A stretch of DNA of 64,000 bases. Origin: Lepus europaeus (lineage: Eukaryota > Chordata > Mammalia > Lagomorpha > Leporidae). Location of the stretch: NCBI RefSeq assembly GCF_033115175.1, contig NC_084835.1:25005858-25069857 (forward strand), given 5' to 3'. The position numbers were made by a program, and so were the translations under genes. The notes beneath the pieces were generated by a model, which searched no databases, was not told the DNA's origin, and saw only the letters and a list, made by a program, of their open reading frames with translations. Below, in pieces: positions 22,250 to 33,118 of the stretch; the first letter of the stretch is position 1; each line of letters opens with the position of its first letter.

Positions 22250-22584
22250 ATTTTTTAAAAAGGATTTATTTTATTTATTTGAAAGTCAGAGTTACAGAGA
22301 GAGGTAGAGCCAGAGAGAGAAAAAGGTCTTCCATCCTCGGGTTCACTCCCCAAATGACCACTATGGCCAGAGCTGAACTGATCCGAAGCAAGGAGCCAGG
22401 ATCTTCTTCCAGGTTTCCCATGCGGGTGCAGGGGCCCAAGCACTTGGGCCATCTTCCATTGCTTTCCCAGTCCATAGCAGATTGCTGATTCGGAAGTGGA
22501 GCTGCTGGGACTCGAATCGACACCAATATGGATGCTGGTGCTGCAAGCCACAGCTTTAACCCACTATGCCACAGTGCTGGCCCC
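22250..22584 (-). mobile_element. C-SINE type A
   Basis: TTTAAAAAGGATTTATTTTA start and GCCACAGTGCTGGCCCC end. GTTGGATTTTC occurs in the host on both sides (about 22232 and 22588). Confidence 0.9.
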
Positions 22585-23068
22585 TGTGGTTGGATTTTCT
22601 TTTAAAAATATTTTTTAACTATATTCATTAAACAGATTGGCCTGTATTTTCCTTTCTTATAAAGTCCTTATCAAGGTTTGCTATCATGCTGACTTCAAAA
22701 TGAGTTTCCTTTTCCTTATTCTCTGTAAGAGTTTATTTGTAGTTGGTGTTATTTCTTCAAATGTTTGGACAGAAAATTCATATGGACCTGACGTTGCATT
22801 TGTTGGAAGATTTTAATTACAGATTCACTTTTCTTTAATAGATATGGGCTATTTAAAAAGTTTTTAACTTCTCTACCAATTTTTAAGTTTTGTCTTTAAT
22901 AAATTTGTCTCATCTAAAATTTCAAATTAGTTGACGTTTTTCTGTAACATACTTTAATGATACTTTTAGTGTTTTTACTGCTAATATTTATATTGTGCCT
23001 TTTCTGTCCCTCCTTTTTTTTTTTTTTGCTGTCAGTTGTTTTAGGTGTCTGTCAATGTTGGTATTTTC
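22585..23068 (-). mobile_element. Ancient L1 ORF2 fragment
   Basis: ATTAAACAGATTGGCCTGTA, CTTATCAAGGTTTGCTATCA and GTTGGAAGATTTTAATTACA follow the L1 ORF2 complement in order. A T-run sits at 23015-23027. Confidence 0.7.
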
Positions 23069-23404
23069 TTTTTTTAAGGTTTATTTAATTTATTTGAACA
23101 ACAGAGTTACAGAGAGAGAGAGAAAGGGAAAAAGAGAGAGAGAAGTCTTAGATCTGCTGCTTCACTCTCCAATGGCAGCAACAGTTGGAGCTGGACCAGG
23201 CCAAAGTTAGGAGCCAGGAGCTTCTTCTGAGTCTCCCATGTGTGTGCAGGGGCCCAAACATGTGGGCCGTTTTCTGCTGCTTTCCCAGGTGCATTAGCAG
23301 GGAGCTAGATAGGAAGTGGAGCAGCTGGGACTCAAACTGGTACCTATGTGGGATGCTAGCTTTGCAGGCAGAAGTTTAACCTGCTACGCCACAATGCTGG
23401 TTCC
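23069..23404 (-). mobile_element. C-SINE type A with TSD
   Basis: TSD ATGTTGGTATTTTC at 23055-23068 and ATGTTAGTATTTTC at 23405-23418. Body includes GGAGCTGGACCAGGCCAAAG, and the head end CACAATGCTGGTTCC is diverged. Confidence 0.9.
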
Positions 23405-23661
23405 ATGTTAGTATTTTCAGAAAAACAATTTTAGACTATAAGGCTTGATAACTGGTATGTAAATTTTTAAGATTAACAATGCTATTCCTGTTTTTTTTTA
23501 TGTTCTTGGATCAATTTATCAATTTCCTTAAAAAGGTCAGAGGATTTTGATTGCTATGTATAGATTTTTCTTTGTTTTAGATTTGCTGTTTGATTAATTT
23601 CTGTTCTCACTTTTATTTTGAAGATTTTGTTTCTCAGCATAACCAAATTTATTTGGTAATT
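23405..23661 (-). mobile_element. Ancient L1 ORF2 fragment
   Basis: TTTGATTAATTTCTGTTCTC and the preceding text follow L1 ORF2 order on the minus strand. It is weaker than the neighbouring pieces. Confidence 0.55.
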
Positions 23662-23931
23662 TTTTTGAAAGGCAGAGTTACAGGGGTGGGGGCACAGGGA
23701 GAGATCTTCCATCTGCTGGTTCACTCCCCAAATGGCTGCAACAGCTAGAACTTGGCTGATCCCAAGCCCTGAGCCAGGTGCTACCTCTGTGTCTCCCACA
23801 TGGGAGCAGGGGGCCAAAGCAGTTGGATCATTCTCTGCTGCCCTCCCAGGCACTTAGTAGGGAGCTGGATCAGAAGTGGAGCCTGGCACTGCAGGTGCTG
23901 GCTTCACCCGCCACACCACAGAGCCAGCCCC
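23662..23931 (-). mobile_element. C-SINE type A with internal deletions
   Basis: TTTTTTGAAAGGCAGAGTTA start, AGAAGTGGAGCCTGGCACTG (head-proximal deletion) and GAGCCAGCCCC end. Host TATTTGGTAATT / TATTTGGTGATT flanks serve as a TSD. Confidence 0.87.
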
Positions 23932-23949
23932 TATTTGGTGATTCTTTAA

Positions 23950-24241
23950 AATTTTTTTTTTCTTTTTATTGTAAATGAGGTACTCTCAATGTTAAGTTTT
24001 TCATAAGCAATTGCTATATACTTGCCTAAAAGGATATGTGCATGCACATAGGTCATGCTGAAGGACAGAGAGAGTCTATTTACAGAAATGTCCTACATGT
24101 ATGCATGCACATACCACTCAGGAATCGTGATTTTGTCATATTTCATTTTCCTGATCTGTTTAATATTACCTTTCAAAATATAGGTTAACTAAAATGAAAG
24201 AGGTTTACACAGTAGGAAAAGGAGTTATATAATAGTGAGAA
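23950..24241. other. Unique sequence upstream of exon
   Basis: No repeat recognised. It contains alternating ATGTGCATGCACAT-like motifs at about 24034-24050 and 24098-24112 (short palindromes), and forms part of the intron before the exon. Confidence 0.5.
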
Positions 24242-24258
24242 AGGGAGATCATATGCTT

Positions 24259-24590
24259 TTTTTTTGTTTTTTAAAGATTTTATTTTATTTGAAAGACAGA
24301 GTTAGAGAGAGAGATAGAGACACAGAGAGAGGTCTTTCATCTTGTTTCACCCCCCAGATGGCTGCAATGGCTGGAGCTGCGCTGATCTGAAGCCAGGAGC
24401 CAAGAGCCTCCTCTGGGTCTCCTACATGGGTGCAGGGGCCCAAGCACTTGGGCCATCCTCCAATGCTATCCCAGGCCACAGCAGAGAGCTGGATCGGAAA
24501 GCAGAACAGCTGGGACTGGAACCGGTGCCCATATGGGATTCTGGTGCTTCAGGCCAGGGCTTCAGTTCGCTGCACCACAGCGCCGGCACC
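24259..24590 (-). mobile_element. C-SINE type A immediately upstream of exon
   Basis: T-run/AAAGATTTTATTTTATTTG start and GCACCACAGCGCCGGCACC end. TSD AGGGAGATCATATG at 24242-24255 and AGGGAGAGCATATG at 24591-24604. Its end lies 91 bp before the exon, so it may sit close to the splice branch region. Confidence 0.92.
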
Positions 24591-24659
24591 AGGGAGAGCA
24601 TATGTTTAAGAAAATTTGGTGCTTAATTCAGTGACTCTGTATTTAAAAATGCTAATTGA

Positions 24660-24681
24660 TGGATTTGCCTTGTTTTTCTAG
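24660..24681 (+). promoter_or_regulatory. 3' splice site with polypyrimidine tract
   Basis: The sequence before the exon is pyrimidine-rich (GCCTTGTTTTTCTAG) and ends with AG at 24680-24681. The reading frame of the predicted SH3 segment begins directly after it. Confidence 0.85.
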
Positions 24682-24765
24682 TGATATGCAGCTTTCGAGG
24701 ATCTGTCCCTCAAGGATTGGTCTTAGAAATAGGAGAGACAGTCCAGATTCTTGAAAAATGTGAAG
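24682..24765 (+). CDS. DOCK3: Exon encoding part of the N-terminal SH3 domain of a DOCK-B protein, probably DOCK3
   Basis: An 84-nt exon bounded by a pyrimidine tract plus AG (24680-24681) and the consensus donor GTAAGT (24766-24771). It enters in phase 1 (the first codon is completed by a G from the upstream exon) and leaves in phase 1, so skipping it would preserve frame. Translation gives VICSFRGSVPQG, then GLVLEIGETVQ and ILEKCEG, with no stop. These residues form the first half of the SH3 fold (RT-loop region) of DOCK-family Rac activators. In this family the SH3 domain is at the extreme N terminus and contributes to ELMO binding and autoinhibition; DOCK3 is a mainly neuronal, cytoplasmic Rac GEF. 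From memory, the residues CSFRGSVPQG and EKCEG fit DOCK3 better than DOCK4, whose equivalent residues differ at several positions. The start codon and the rest of the SH3 are outside the window or unseen. High confidence in exon and family, slightly less in the paralogue. Confidence 0.9.
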
Positions 24766-24771
24766 GTAAGT
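24766..24771 (+). promoter_or_regulatory. 5' splice donor GTAAGT
   Basis: Consensus U1-type donor directly after the AAG that ends the exon (TGTGAAG/GTAAGT). Confidence 0.88.
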
Positions 24772-25725
24772 ATGAACTGTCAGTATTACATACATTTGTT
24801 TTAGTAAATTCTAAGTCGTCATTCTGACTTCATAATAGATCACATTGCAAAATACTGTGATAAAATTCCTCCTGATCTGTGTTCAATATAAAAGTATGAA
24901 TGAGCTTTTTTGGGGCTCTAACCTAATAGTAATAACTAGACAATTGTTGACTGTCAGAACATGATTTTTGCATACTATGTCAAATGATTATTTTTCATTT
25001 TCTTCAAATAGATAATCTACCCATGCTCAGCTACATTTGGGTGGAATTGAATTATAATTATTTCATTTATGTGTTTCTGAGTGTTTGGGCATCTTTAGCT
25101 GTAATCAAAACAAAGCCTTAAGTATGCTCAATGAAGTTTAGCTTGACTACTGTCTTCTTCTGTAACATATATAGATATTTCCATTGTGCTCTTAAAATAA
25201 ATCACATTCTTAAAAATTGTCCACTTAAATCAACAATGTTTATGTGAAAACTATAGTTAGGGAAAATCATGCAAATTCAGAGCATTAACAGAAACAAAAT
25301 TGTTTCCATGAGAAATAGCTTGAGCTACCTAGTTCAGCAGTTCAACATGATGAGTAGCCATATTGTCTGACATAATGGAGTGGAACTGTTGGGATGAGGG
25401 CATGTAGACAATTCATATAAAATCTGGGCTGTGATCCAGTTGGACTGCAGTTAGGAAAGATATGGGAGTAAGTACAATCCACTTGACCCAGGGATTGAAT
25501 GAGTTTGGGAGTTGAGATTTCTGAAAAGAAAGCTCTAATGCAGATTTTAGATTTTCTTAAAACAGAAGTATAAATCAGCACCTTTTCATGATAAAAGTAT
25601 CTAGAAAAAAAGGTAATTTAAAAAATTATCTACTAAAAAATGAAAACACATCATATTCATTTGTTAAATATTCTAGGATTTCCTAATGAGATCTAAAAAT
25701 AACATGAGTACCTGCCATCACTGTC
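24772..25725. other. Unique intronic sequence after the exon
   Basis: Nearly 1 kb without any recognised SINE or L1, one of the longer repeat-free stretches in the window. No second exon with credible splice sites was found. Confidence 0.55.
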
Positions 25726-27757
25726 TTTTTTTAAAAACTTTTATTTAATAAATATAAATTTCGAAGGTCAACTTTTAGATTATAGCAGCTTTTTCTCCCA
25801 TAACCTCCCTCCCACCTGCAACCATCCCATCTCCCACTCCCTTTCCCATCCCATTCTTCATCAAGATTCATTTTCAATTATTTTTATATACAGAACATAA
25901 AAATAGTATATACTAAGTAAAGTTTTCAACAGTTTGCATCCACACAGACACACAAAGTATAAAGTACTGTTTGAATACTAATTTTACTGTTAATTCACAT
26001 AGTACAACACATTAAAGACAGAGATCCTATATGGGGAGTAAGTGCACAGTAACTCCCGTTGTTGATTTAACAATTGACACTCTTATTTATTAAGTCAGTA
26101 ATCACCCAAGGCTCTTGTCATGAGCTGCAAGGCTATGGAAGCCCCTTGAGTTCACAAACTGACCTTATTTAGGCAAGGCCATAATCAAAGTAGAAGTTCT
26201 ATTTTCCCTTCAGAGAAGGGCCCATTCTGTCCACTGGGATCTTATACACAGAGATCTTTTATTTAGGTCATTTTTCTTGCCACAGTGTCTTGGTTTTCCA
26301 TGCTTGAGAAACTCTCATGGGCTTTTTAGCCAGATCTGAATGCCTTAAGGGCTGATTCTGAGGCCAGAGTGCTGTTTAGGGCATTTGTCATTCTATAAGT
26401 CTGCTGAATGGCCTGTTTCCCATGTTGGATTGTTCTCTCCTTTTTAATTCTATCAGTTATTATTAGCAGACACTAGTCTTGTTTATGTGATCCATTTGAC
26501 ACTTAATCCTATCTTTATGATCAATTGTGAACTGAAACTGATTACTTTGACTAGTAAGGTGGCATTGATACCTGCCAACTTAATGGGATTTGGAGTCCCA
26601 TGGCAAATTTTTAGCTTTACGCTTAGGGGTAAGTCTGAGGAACCGTGTGTTGAACTGTGCATCTCCTCCCTCTCTTACTCCCACTCTTATTTTTAATAGG
26701 GATCAATTTTCGGTTGTATATAAACACCCATCAATAATTCTGTGTTAAGTAGAGAGTTTAACCAGTGGTATTAAGTTGGAAATGAAAATAGTAAAAAGAA
26801 TAAAGAAGTAAGCTGTTCCTCAACAGTCAGGGCTGATTCTCAACAAGGGCTGATCAAGTCATTGTTTCTCATAGTGTCAGTTTCACTTCTACAGGTTTCT
26901 TTTTAGGTGCTCAGTTAGTTGTCACAGATCAGGGAGAGCATATGATGATATTTGTCCCTTTGAGACTGGCTTATTTCACTCAGCATGATGTTTTCCAGGT
27001 TCCTCCATTTTATTGCAAATGACTGGATTTCATTTTTTTTTTTTAACCACTGTGTAGTATTCTATAGCGTACATATTCTATAATTTTTTTATCCAGTGTT
27101 CTATTGATGGGCATTCAGGTTGATGCCATGTCTTAGCTATTGTGAATTGAGCTGCAATAAATATTGAGGTGCAGATAGCTCTTTTATTTGTGGATTTCAT
27201 TTCCCTTGGGTAAATTCCGTGGAGTGGGATGGCTGGGTCTTGTGGTAGGGCTATATTCAGGTTTCTGAGGAATCTCCACACTGTCTTCCATAGTGGTTTT
27301 ACCAGTTTGCATTCCCGCCAACAGTGGGTTAGTGTCCCTTTTTCCCCATATCCTTGCAAGCATCTGTTGTTAGTTTATTTTTGTATGTAAGCCATTCTAA
27401 CTGGGCTGAGGTAAAACCTCATTGTGGTTTTGATTTGCATTTCCCTGATGGCTTGTGATCCTGAACATTTTTTCATGTATCTGTTGGCCGTTTGGATTTC
27501 CTTTTTTGAAAAATATCTGTTCAAGTCCTAGGCCCATCTCTTAAGTGGGTTGTTTGTTTTGTTGTTGTGGAGTTTCTTGATCTCTTGTAGATTCTGGTTA
27601 TTAATCCTTTATCAGTTGCATAGTTTGCAAAAAATTTCTTCCATTCTGTCAGTTGCCTCTTCACTTTATTGGTTGTTTCTTTTGCAGTACAGAAACTTCT
27701 CAATTTGATATAATTCCAGTTGTTAATTTAAGCGTTGACTGCCTGTGCCTCTGGTGT
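25726..27757 (-). mobile_element. L1 3' portion, 5'-truncated in ORF2
   Basis: 3' end with TTTATTTAATAAATATAAAT, the C-rich tract and AAGATTCATTTTCAATTATT, followed by a long 3' UTR to about 27000. ORF2 C-terminus complement follows ([20 protein letters not shown] on minus at 27078-27359). It stops at GCCTCTGGTGTGTG, where another L1 3' UTR begins. Confidence 0.9.
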
Positions 27758-28603
27758 GTGAACTGAAATGGATCACTTGTACTAGTGAGATGGCATTGGT
27801 ACATGCCACCTTGATGAGATTGTATTGTAATCCCCTGGCACGTTTCTAACTCTACCATTTGGGGCAAGTCTGATTGAGCATGTCCCAAATTGTACATCTC
27901 CTCCCTCTCTTACTCCCACTCTTATATTTAACAGGGATCACTTTTCAGTTAAAATTTAAACACCTAAGAATAATTGTGTGTTAATTACAGAGTTCAACCA
28001 ATATATTAAGTAGAACAAAAAAAATACTAAAAGGGATAAAGTATTAAATTGTACATCAACAGTTGGGACAGGGCTGATGAAGTCACTGTTTCTCATAGTG
28101 TGCATTTCACTTCATCAGGTTTCCTTTTTGATGCTCGGTTAGTTGTCACTGATCAGGGAGAACACATGATATTTGTCCCTTTGGGACTGGATTATTTCAC
28201 TCAGCATGATGTTTTCTAGATTCTTCCATTTTGTTGCAAATGACCGGATTTCATTGTTTTTGACTGTTGTATAGTATTCTATAGAGTACATGTCCCATAA
28301 TTTCTTTATCCAGTCTACTGTTGATGGGCATTTGGGTTGGTTCCAGATCTTAGCTATTGTGAATTGAGCTGCAATAAACATTAATGTGCAGGCCGCTTTT
28401 TTATTTGCCAAATTAATTTCCTTTGGGTAAATTCCAAGGAGTGGGATGGCTGGGTTGTATGGTAGGGTTATATTTAGGTTTCTGAGGAATCTCCAGACTG
28501 ACTTCCATAGTGGCTTTACCAGTTTGCATTCCCACCAACAGTGAGTTAGTGTCCCTTTTCCCCCACATCCTTGCCAGTATCTATTGTTGGTGGATTTCTA
28601 TTG
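27758..28603 (-). mobile_element. Second L1 3' UTR/ORF2 piece abutting the first
   Basis: From 27758 the text returns to the 3' UTR (GAACTGAAATGGATCACTTG), repeating sequence already seen near 26525-27000 with many differences. It then enters the ORF2 C-terminus (AQFTIAKIWNQPKCPSTVDW on minus at 28139-28411). It lacks the L1 3' terminus. Confidence 0.82.
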
Positions 28604-28634
28604 TTAGCACCTACTACACCACAGTGCCAGCCCC
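28604..28634 (-). mobile_element. C-SINE head remnant
   Basis: TACTACACCACAGTGCCAGC plus CCC equals the 5' head of a type A SINE. The rest of that SINE is missing, presumably lost when the adjoining L1 sequence arrived. Confidence 0.65.
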
Positions 28635-28797
28635 GATTATTTTTCTTGAAGAGTTTAAGTAGTCTATTTTGTATTCAGCCCCATATAATATCCTGGCCTT
28701 ACCTGTAGCCCTGATTTTCTAAACTTTCCAAGGGTTTTGTGTTGGAAATTAACTCTTGATGGCTTCACTGTATGCTTAAATTTTAGTATTTGTTTTT

Positions 28798-29142
28798 TTT
28801 TTTTTTTTTTTTTTGACAGGCAGAGTGGACAGTGAGAGAGAGAGACAGAGAGAAAGGTCTTCCTTTTGCCGTTGGTTCACCCTCCAATGGCCGCCGCGGT
28901 AGGCGCGCTGCGGCCGGCGCACCGTGCCGATCCGATGGCAGGAGCCAGGTGCTTATCCTGGTCTCCCATGGGGTGCAGGGCCCAAGAACTTGGGCCATCC
29001 TCCACTGCACTCCCTGGCCACAGCAGAGAGCTGGCCTGGAAGAGGGGCAACTGGGACAGGATCGGTGCCCCGACCGGGACTAGAACCCGGTGTGCCGGCG
29101 CCGCAAGGCTGAGGATTAGCCTAGTGAGCCGCAGCGCCGGCC
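28798..29142 (-). mobile_element. C-SINE type B, young
   Basis: TSD AGTATTTGTTTTT at 28785-28797 and 29143-29155. Long T-run, GACAGGCAGAGTGGACAGTG start and GGCCGCCGCGGTAGGCGCGC core. Confidence 0.95.
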
Positions 29143-29229
29143 AGTATTTGTTTTTAAGCCTTCAAATATTTCAAGTGCTTTTTTGTCATATTTAATCTTT
29201 TCCTAGGTTATGCTCAATTATTAACTATT

Positions 29230-29515
29230 TAAGAGGGAGGGAGGGAGGGGAAGAGAGAGAAAGAAACACACACACACACACACAAACACAGAATAATCCC
29301 ACCCACTGCTTAATTCCCCAGAAACCCACAATGGTCTAACTTGGCCAAAGCCAGGAGTAAGAAACTCAATTCAGATCTATACTGGATCTATACTGTGGGT
29401 GGTAGGGACCCACGTATGTGAGCCATCACCTGCTGCTTCCCAGGGTGCACATCAGCAGGAAGCCAGATTTGGGAGCAGAGCCAGGCATCAAACCCAGGCT
29501 CTTTGATATGATGCT
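29230..29515 (-). mobile_element. Old C-SINE with (GGGA)n and (CA)n
   Basis: GAGGGAGGGAGGGAGGGG then (CA)n at about 29263-29284, and diverged body GGCCAAAGCCAGGAGTAAGA and CATCAGCAGGAAGCCAGATT. Confidence 0.72.
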
Positions 29516-30431
29516 TATCTCTAATTTAATTTTGATCCTTTATTTACTGTCATTTTATTGAGATTCTGGGAGGGAGCACTGATGAATATTTGTGTTTAGT
29601 CTACTGTTTAAGGCTGAAATCTAAAATTTAATCTTAAATTGAGTGTATTTATTGAATTCATTGATTACTGAGTAGTATTTGATACAGAGGTTTTCTTTCA
29701 GGATATATTTTTGTTTTCTCTTGAATACTTAAGTGTATTTCTCTTTGCATCTACCTTTCCAGTTAGTTGACTTAGCTTTCTGTTTCTTTCAAAAAAAATG
29801 ACAGATGAAAAATTTAACATACAACAAGTGCCTCAGATAAGCAACAAAAATAGTTTAAGAAGTGTTATTATCCTGGTTTCAGAAGACTATTACTGTGAGT
29901 GTATATCTTAAGCAAGCAGTGAATAAAGGACCCCTGGTATATCAGCAGAGGAGCTCCAATATTATGCTATTGCCCACGTGAATGAGGATCATATGTCATT
30001 TACTGATACCTACCTTCTGTAGGCCATTCTTAGCTTTTATTCTGGTGATTAAAAAGTACAGTGTTAAAATTTCTTTATCCACCTGCATGGGATGAGTGTC
30101 TGCTTAGGATGAAAGATATATGAATACATATTTATACTAGAATATACGAGGTATAAGTTAATGTGTTGTAGCTACTATACAGATATCTGAATTACTAATT
30201 TTACTAGGACAAGAAGCAATAGAGAGAGGAACAGGGAAGATTTTATAAATGATTTGGTTTTGAGGTATCTCTTTGTCTTGAAAGAAACTTTTTACAGGCT
30301 CTAGAGGTTGATGAGTATTTAAAGTATTTGAAAATCATTTGTGGTGACTTCAGACTGTTGTCTGCTGTTAGTTGGTTGATACCTTTTTCTCTGTTGTAAG
30401 TAGTGACAGATTCTGTTTTAAGAGCTAATTC
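29516..30431. other. Unique intronic sequence
   Basis: No recognised repeat or exon. Short phrases near 29860-30060 could be remnants of an old MIR/L2 but are too weak to call. Confidence 0.5.
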
Positions 30432-30719
30432 AAGAGATCAGAACTGTCACATAGTTGGCTAAGTCCTAGCTGCTCTTCTTCTGATCCAGCTCTCTGTTTA
30501 TGGCTTAGAAAAGCAATAGAAGATGGCCTTAGTGCTTGGGTTCCTCCACCCACCTGGGAGACCCAGAGAAGCTCTTGGCTCCTGGCTTTGGACTGGCCAA
30601 GCTCTGGCCGTTTGCAGCCATTTGGAAAGTGAATCAGTGTATGGAAGACCTTTCTCTCTGTCTTTCCCCCTGTCTGTAACATTCCCTCTCAAATAAATAA
30701 ATAAAATCTTTTTAAAAAA
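30432..30719 (+). mobile_element. C-SINE type A, 5'-shortened
   Basis: Diverged head, TCTTCTGATCCAGCTCTCTG, body GGCTCCTGGCTTTGGACTGG and tail CTCTCAAATAAATAAATAAA. Flanks GAGCTAATTCAAG / GTGCTAATTCTCAA may be a TSD. Confidence 0.85.
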
Positions 30720-31274
30720 GTGCTAATTCTCAAATAGGTACCTTGTCTTCGTTACATGTGTCCGTGCTAGAAATTCAGCTTCTGCGTATTTCCTGGGCTC
30801 ATGCTTCTGAGTGAAAGTATGCAGAAAATTCTTTGGCTTCAGTATTGAAATACTGTCTGTTTCTTGTGATACATGATTTGTTCTGGATGAGTTATGCCAA
30901 TTATCCTAACTGTGTACGTTTGTTGATTTGTCATTTTCATGTCCTGCCTTACTGTCTAGATTTGTGCTCCATAGCCTGCTTTAACTTTAGGTCTTGTATG
31001 TACTCTTGTACATACAAGAAATCCTCAGATTTCTCACTTGACTCCAGCTTTCATTTAACCTTGAGTATTTCTACCTTCTGTCTTCTTTCTCATTGTCTTA
31101 GTCTGGTTTGACTTAGATGCCCATACCTGTCTGCAGCCCTAAAATTGATGTTGACTCTATTGTAAGAACATTTCCACTGTCAGGCTAGAGAGAATAAATC
31201 TGTTTTTTCCCCCTAAATTATAGATATAGTTTCATACATATTTAATAGAAAGTTTCTCCTTTAAAGTGATACTG
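30720..31274. other. Unique intronic sequence with an 11-bp perfect hairpin
   Basis: Single-copy-looking. CTTGTATGTAC (30993-31003), loop TCTT and GTACATACAAG (31008-31018) make a perfect short inverted repeat. No RNA-gene features accompany it. Confidence 0.5.
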
Positions 31275-31289
31275 AACAACCTGTTTCTT

Positions 31290-31626
31290 TCTTTCTTTCT
31301 TTCTTTTTTTTTTTTTGACAGGCAGAGTGAACAGTGAGAGAGAGAGACAGAGAGAAAGGTCTTCCTTTTGCCGTTGGTTCACCCTCCAATGGCCGCCGCG
31401 ATTGGCGCGCTGATCCGATGGCAGGAGCCAGGTGCTTCCTCCTGGTCTCCCATGGGGTGCAGGGCCCAAACACTTGGGCCATCCTCCACTGCACTCCCTG
31501 GCCACAGCAGAGAGCTGGCCTGGAAGAGGGGCAACCGGGACAGGATCGGTGCCCCGACCGGGATTAGAACCCGGTGTGCCGGCGCCGCAAGGCGGAGGAT
31601 TAGCCTAGTGAGCCGCGGCGCCGGCC
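31290..31626 (-). mobile_element. C-SINE type B with (CTTT)n tail
   Basis: TSD AACAACCTGTTTCTT at 31275-31289 and 31627-31641 (15 bp identical). It carries a small internal deletion in the GC-rich core: GCCGCGATTGGCGCGCTGAT lacks the GCGGCCGGCGCACC segment. Confidence 0.94.
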
Positions 31627-31641
31627 AACAACCTGTTTCTT

Positions 31642-31938
31642 AAATTAGCCAATATTTAATAACAGAATCCTTTTTCCAAAAGGATCTAAGCATTATAAAT
31701 GTTAATTCTTTTTTCTCTGAGCAGGATGAATCCAGCTATTGCCATAGTTATTTTGTTTGCAGAAAGGGAAAAAAACCATAATAAATACAGTCTTTGTGTT
31801 GTTCAAGTTGAATCTATCAGTGAGTATACAAAGTTAGCCAGAATTTAGTTACCTAGAAATCTTTTGATTTTCTTTTTGAATTTTGATTCACTCATTTTCT
31901 CACCAGTAGGACTATTCTATGCTAGTTTTTAATTTATT
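31642..31938. other. Unique intronic sequence
   Basis: Nothing recognised. Confidence 0.45.
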
Positions 31939-31951
31939 TAAGTTTAGTTTT

Positions 31952-32281
31952 TTTTTTTTTTTTTTGACAGGCAGAGTGGACAGTGAGAGAGAGAGACAGA
32001 GAGAAAGGTCTTCCTTTTGCCGTTGGTTCACCCTCCAATGGCTGCCGCGGTTGGCGCGCTGCGGCCGGTGCACCGCGCTGATCCGATGGCAGGAGCCAGG
32101 TGCTTCTCCTGGTCTCCCATGGGGTGCAGGGCCCAAGCACTTGGGCCATTCTCCACTGCACTCCCTGGCCACAGCAGAGAGCTGGCCTGGAAGAGGGGCA
32201 ACCGGGACAGGATCGGTGCCCCGACCAGGACTAGAACCCGGTGTGCCGGCGCTGCAAGGCGGAGGATTAGCCTATTGAGCC
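31952..32281 (-). mobile_element. C-SINE type B, slightly 5'-truncated
   Basis: TSD TAAGTTTAGTTTT at 31939-31951 and 32282-32294. It ends at GCCTATTGAGCC, so the last dozen or so bases of the tRNA-like head (CGGCGCCGGCC) are missing. Confidence 0.94.
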
Positions 32282-32294
32282 TAAGTTTAGTTTT

Positions 32295-32688
32295 CTTAAT
32301 CATAACTAGCCTGACTCTAATAGTCAAAGAATATCAGCAAGAGTGTTAACTTTCTGATTCATGTACAGAGATGAAACAAAGCATTTCATTATTACTAATG
32401 TTATTGAAAAATCATATAATAAAGAATTGAGGAGACTCTTATTTTGGGTACCATTTTTTGTTCCTCTCTATTATTTCGTGAATAAATATTCCCTGCTATT
32501 TAGTAATGGCATTTAACATTTGAAGTTTTATTATGATTATATGGAAAAGCTTTATCTTTTTGATCAAAAGAAAAGCTTGTTGGAATATATAGTTTATTTT
32601 TGATAATTTTAGGGAATGATTTATATATGAAAATTGCCTCAGAATTTGAAATCGGAGTGCTTAGTTTTGTTTGTATAATGTAGATTTA
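32295..32688. other. Unique intronic sequence
   Basis: AT-rich. Nothing recognised. Confidence 0.45.
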
Positions 32689-32701
32689 AAGACTTAACAC
32701 T

Positions 32702-33017
32702 GGGCTGGCGCCCTGGCTCATTTGGTTAAGCCTCTGCCTGTGGCACTGGAATCCCATATGGGCGCTGAGTTCTAGTCCCGGTTGCTCCTTTTCTAGTCCA
32801 GCTCTCTGCTATGGCCCAGGAGGGCAGTGGAGGATGTGCTTGGGCCCCTGCACCTGCATGGAAGACCAGGAGGAAGCACCTGGCTCCTGGCTTCGGATAG
32901 GCACAGTGCGCCGGCTGTAGCGGCCATTTTGGGGGTGAACCAACGGAAGGAAGGCCTTTCTCCCTGTCTCTCTCTCTCTCTCACTGTCTATAACTCTACC
33001 TGTCAAATAAAAAAAAA
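32702..33017 (+). mobile_element. C-SINE type B, plus strand
   Basis: Head GGGCTGGCGCCCTGGCTCAT, body GGCCCCTGCACCTGCATGG and tail CTACCTGTCAAATAAAAAAA. TSD AAGACTTAACACT at 32689-32701 and 33018-33030. Confidence 0.94.
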
Positions 33018-33118
33018 AAGACTTAACACTACTAGTTACAAATGATAGATTTTTATAGATTTGATGGATTTTTCCATTGTGCTGGGAACTTAAGTTAATG
33101 TTTTAAAGTTATATAAAG

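Noticed and set aside
24682..24765. DOCK4 or DOCK1 as source of the exon
   Set aside because: From memory, DOCK4 and DOCK1 differ from the observed CSFRGSVPQG and EKCEG residues. DOCK3 fits best, though this was not checked by alignment.
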